From: an uncultured Gemmataceae bacterium
GTDB taxonomy: Bacteria > Planctomycetota > Planctomycetia > Gemmatales > Gemmataceae
NCBI GenBank assembly: GCA_937923405.1
Contig: CALDUY010000041.1
Location: forward strand, 1-59,745
Direction: 5' to 3'
Length of the DNA: 59,745 nucleotides
Of this stretch, positions 59,700-59,745 are shown piece by piece. A program made the position numbers and the translations under genes. How positions within the stretch are numbered: position 1 is the first letter of the stretch; the number at the start of each line of letters is the position of its first letter. Below the pieces are notes generated by a model. It was not told the DNA's origin. It made no database searches and saw only the letters and a list, made by a program, of their open reading frames with translations.

Positions 59700-59745
59700 G
59701 AGTCACTCTCCGGAACCGAGTTCACACGTCTGAATACTCGTTTAG

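Noticed and set aside
1..59745. tRNA, rRNA, CRISPR arrays, insertion sequences and prophage genes
   Set aside because: None was seen by reading both strands. A covariance-model scan (tRNA, Rfam) and a transposase search would be needed to exclude them fully.

Overview
The window looks like chromosome from a planctomycete, most likely of the Gemmataceae. The support is several family hallmarks occurring together: four LEPR-XLL-type N-terminal leaders, a giant autotransporter-repeat surface protein, a PEP-CTERM protein, a TIGR03000-like domain, an ECF sigma factor overlapping a Ser/Thr kinase gene, a CotH-like protein with an EF-hand and Gly/Lys-rich repeats, and LptD-like outer-membrane machinery. 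No tRNA, rRNA, CRISPR array, insertion sequence or phage gene was recognised. The species cannot be named from the sequence alone.

Layout. 1-6971 (minus) is the N-terminal 2,323 codons of a giant modular beta-helix/PATR surface protein that runs off the left edge. After a 0.9 kb gap comes a second LEPR-type secreted protein (7897-9318), then a zinc-ribbon membrane protein, nhaA, a MoxR-like AAA ATPase, a sugar epimerase and gluQ-type synthetase. 15.5-19.8 kb is a GntR(YtrA)-ABC export operon with a perfect operator palindrome; a possible RBS-sequestering RNA fold separates it from a small secreted protein. 20.4-24.8 kb holds a DgkA-family kinase and a very long LptD-like protein with a proline-rich insert. 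25-34.6 kb is mostly housekeeping: a methyltransferase, ileS, two paralogous zinc-ribbon proteins, an Ada/Ogt-type repair protein, yidC and a metallophosphoesterase.

34.9-39.9 kb is a signalling locus: an ECF sigma factor gene overlaps a transmembrane Ser/Thr kinase gene, and a CotH-family protein is transcribed divergently. The kinase and the CotH protein share Gly/Lys/Phe-rich low-complexity tracts. 40.0-49.0 kb contains a predicted exported SAM methyltransferase, a PEP-CTERM protein, a 1,440-residue TPR protein and two nucleotide-sugar genes (dehydrogenase and 4-epimerase), suggesting exopolysaccharide or surface-glycan production. 49.2-53.2 kb is central and aromatic metabolism (tpiA, aroF-type DAHP synthase, pheA) plus a methyltransferase.

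53.4-55.9 kb is the most unusual part. An ECF-type sigma factor carries a 270-residue N-terminal extension that begins with a LEPR-XLL-like motif normally found on surface proteins. It is followed on the same strand by a LEPR-XLL protein with a tryptophan-rich acidic repeat. The window closes with gcvP and a winged-helix-like protein with AT-hook-like motifs. Intergenic regions carry three different long inverted-repeat elements and several likely terminators.
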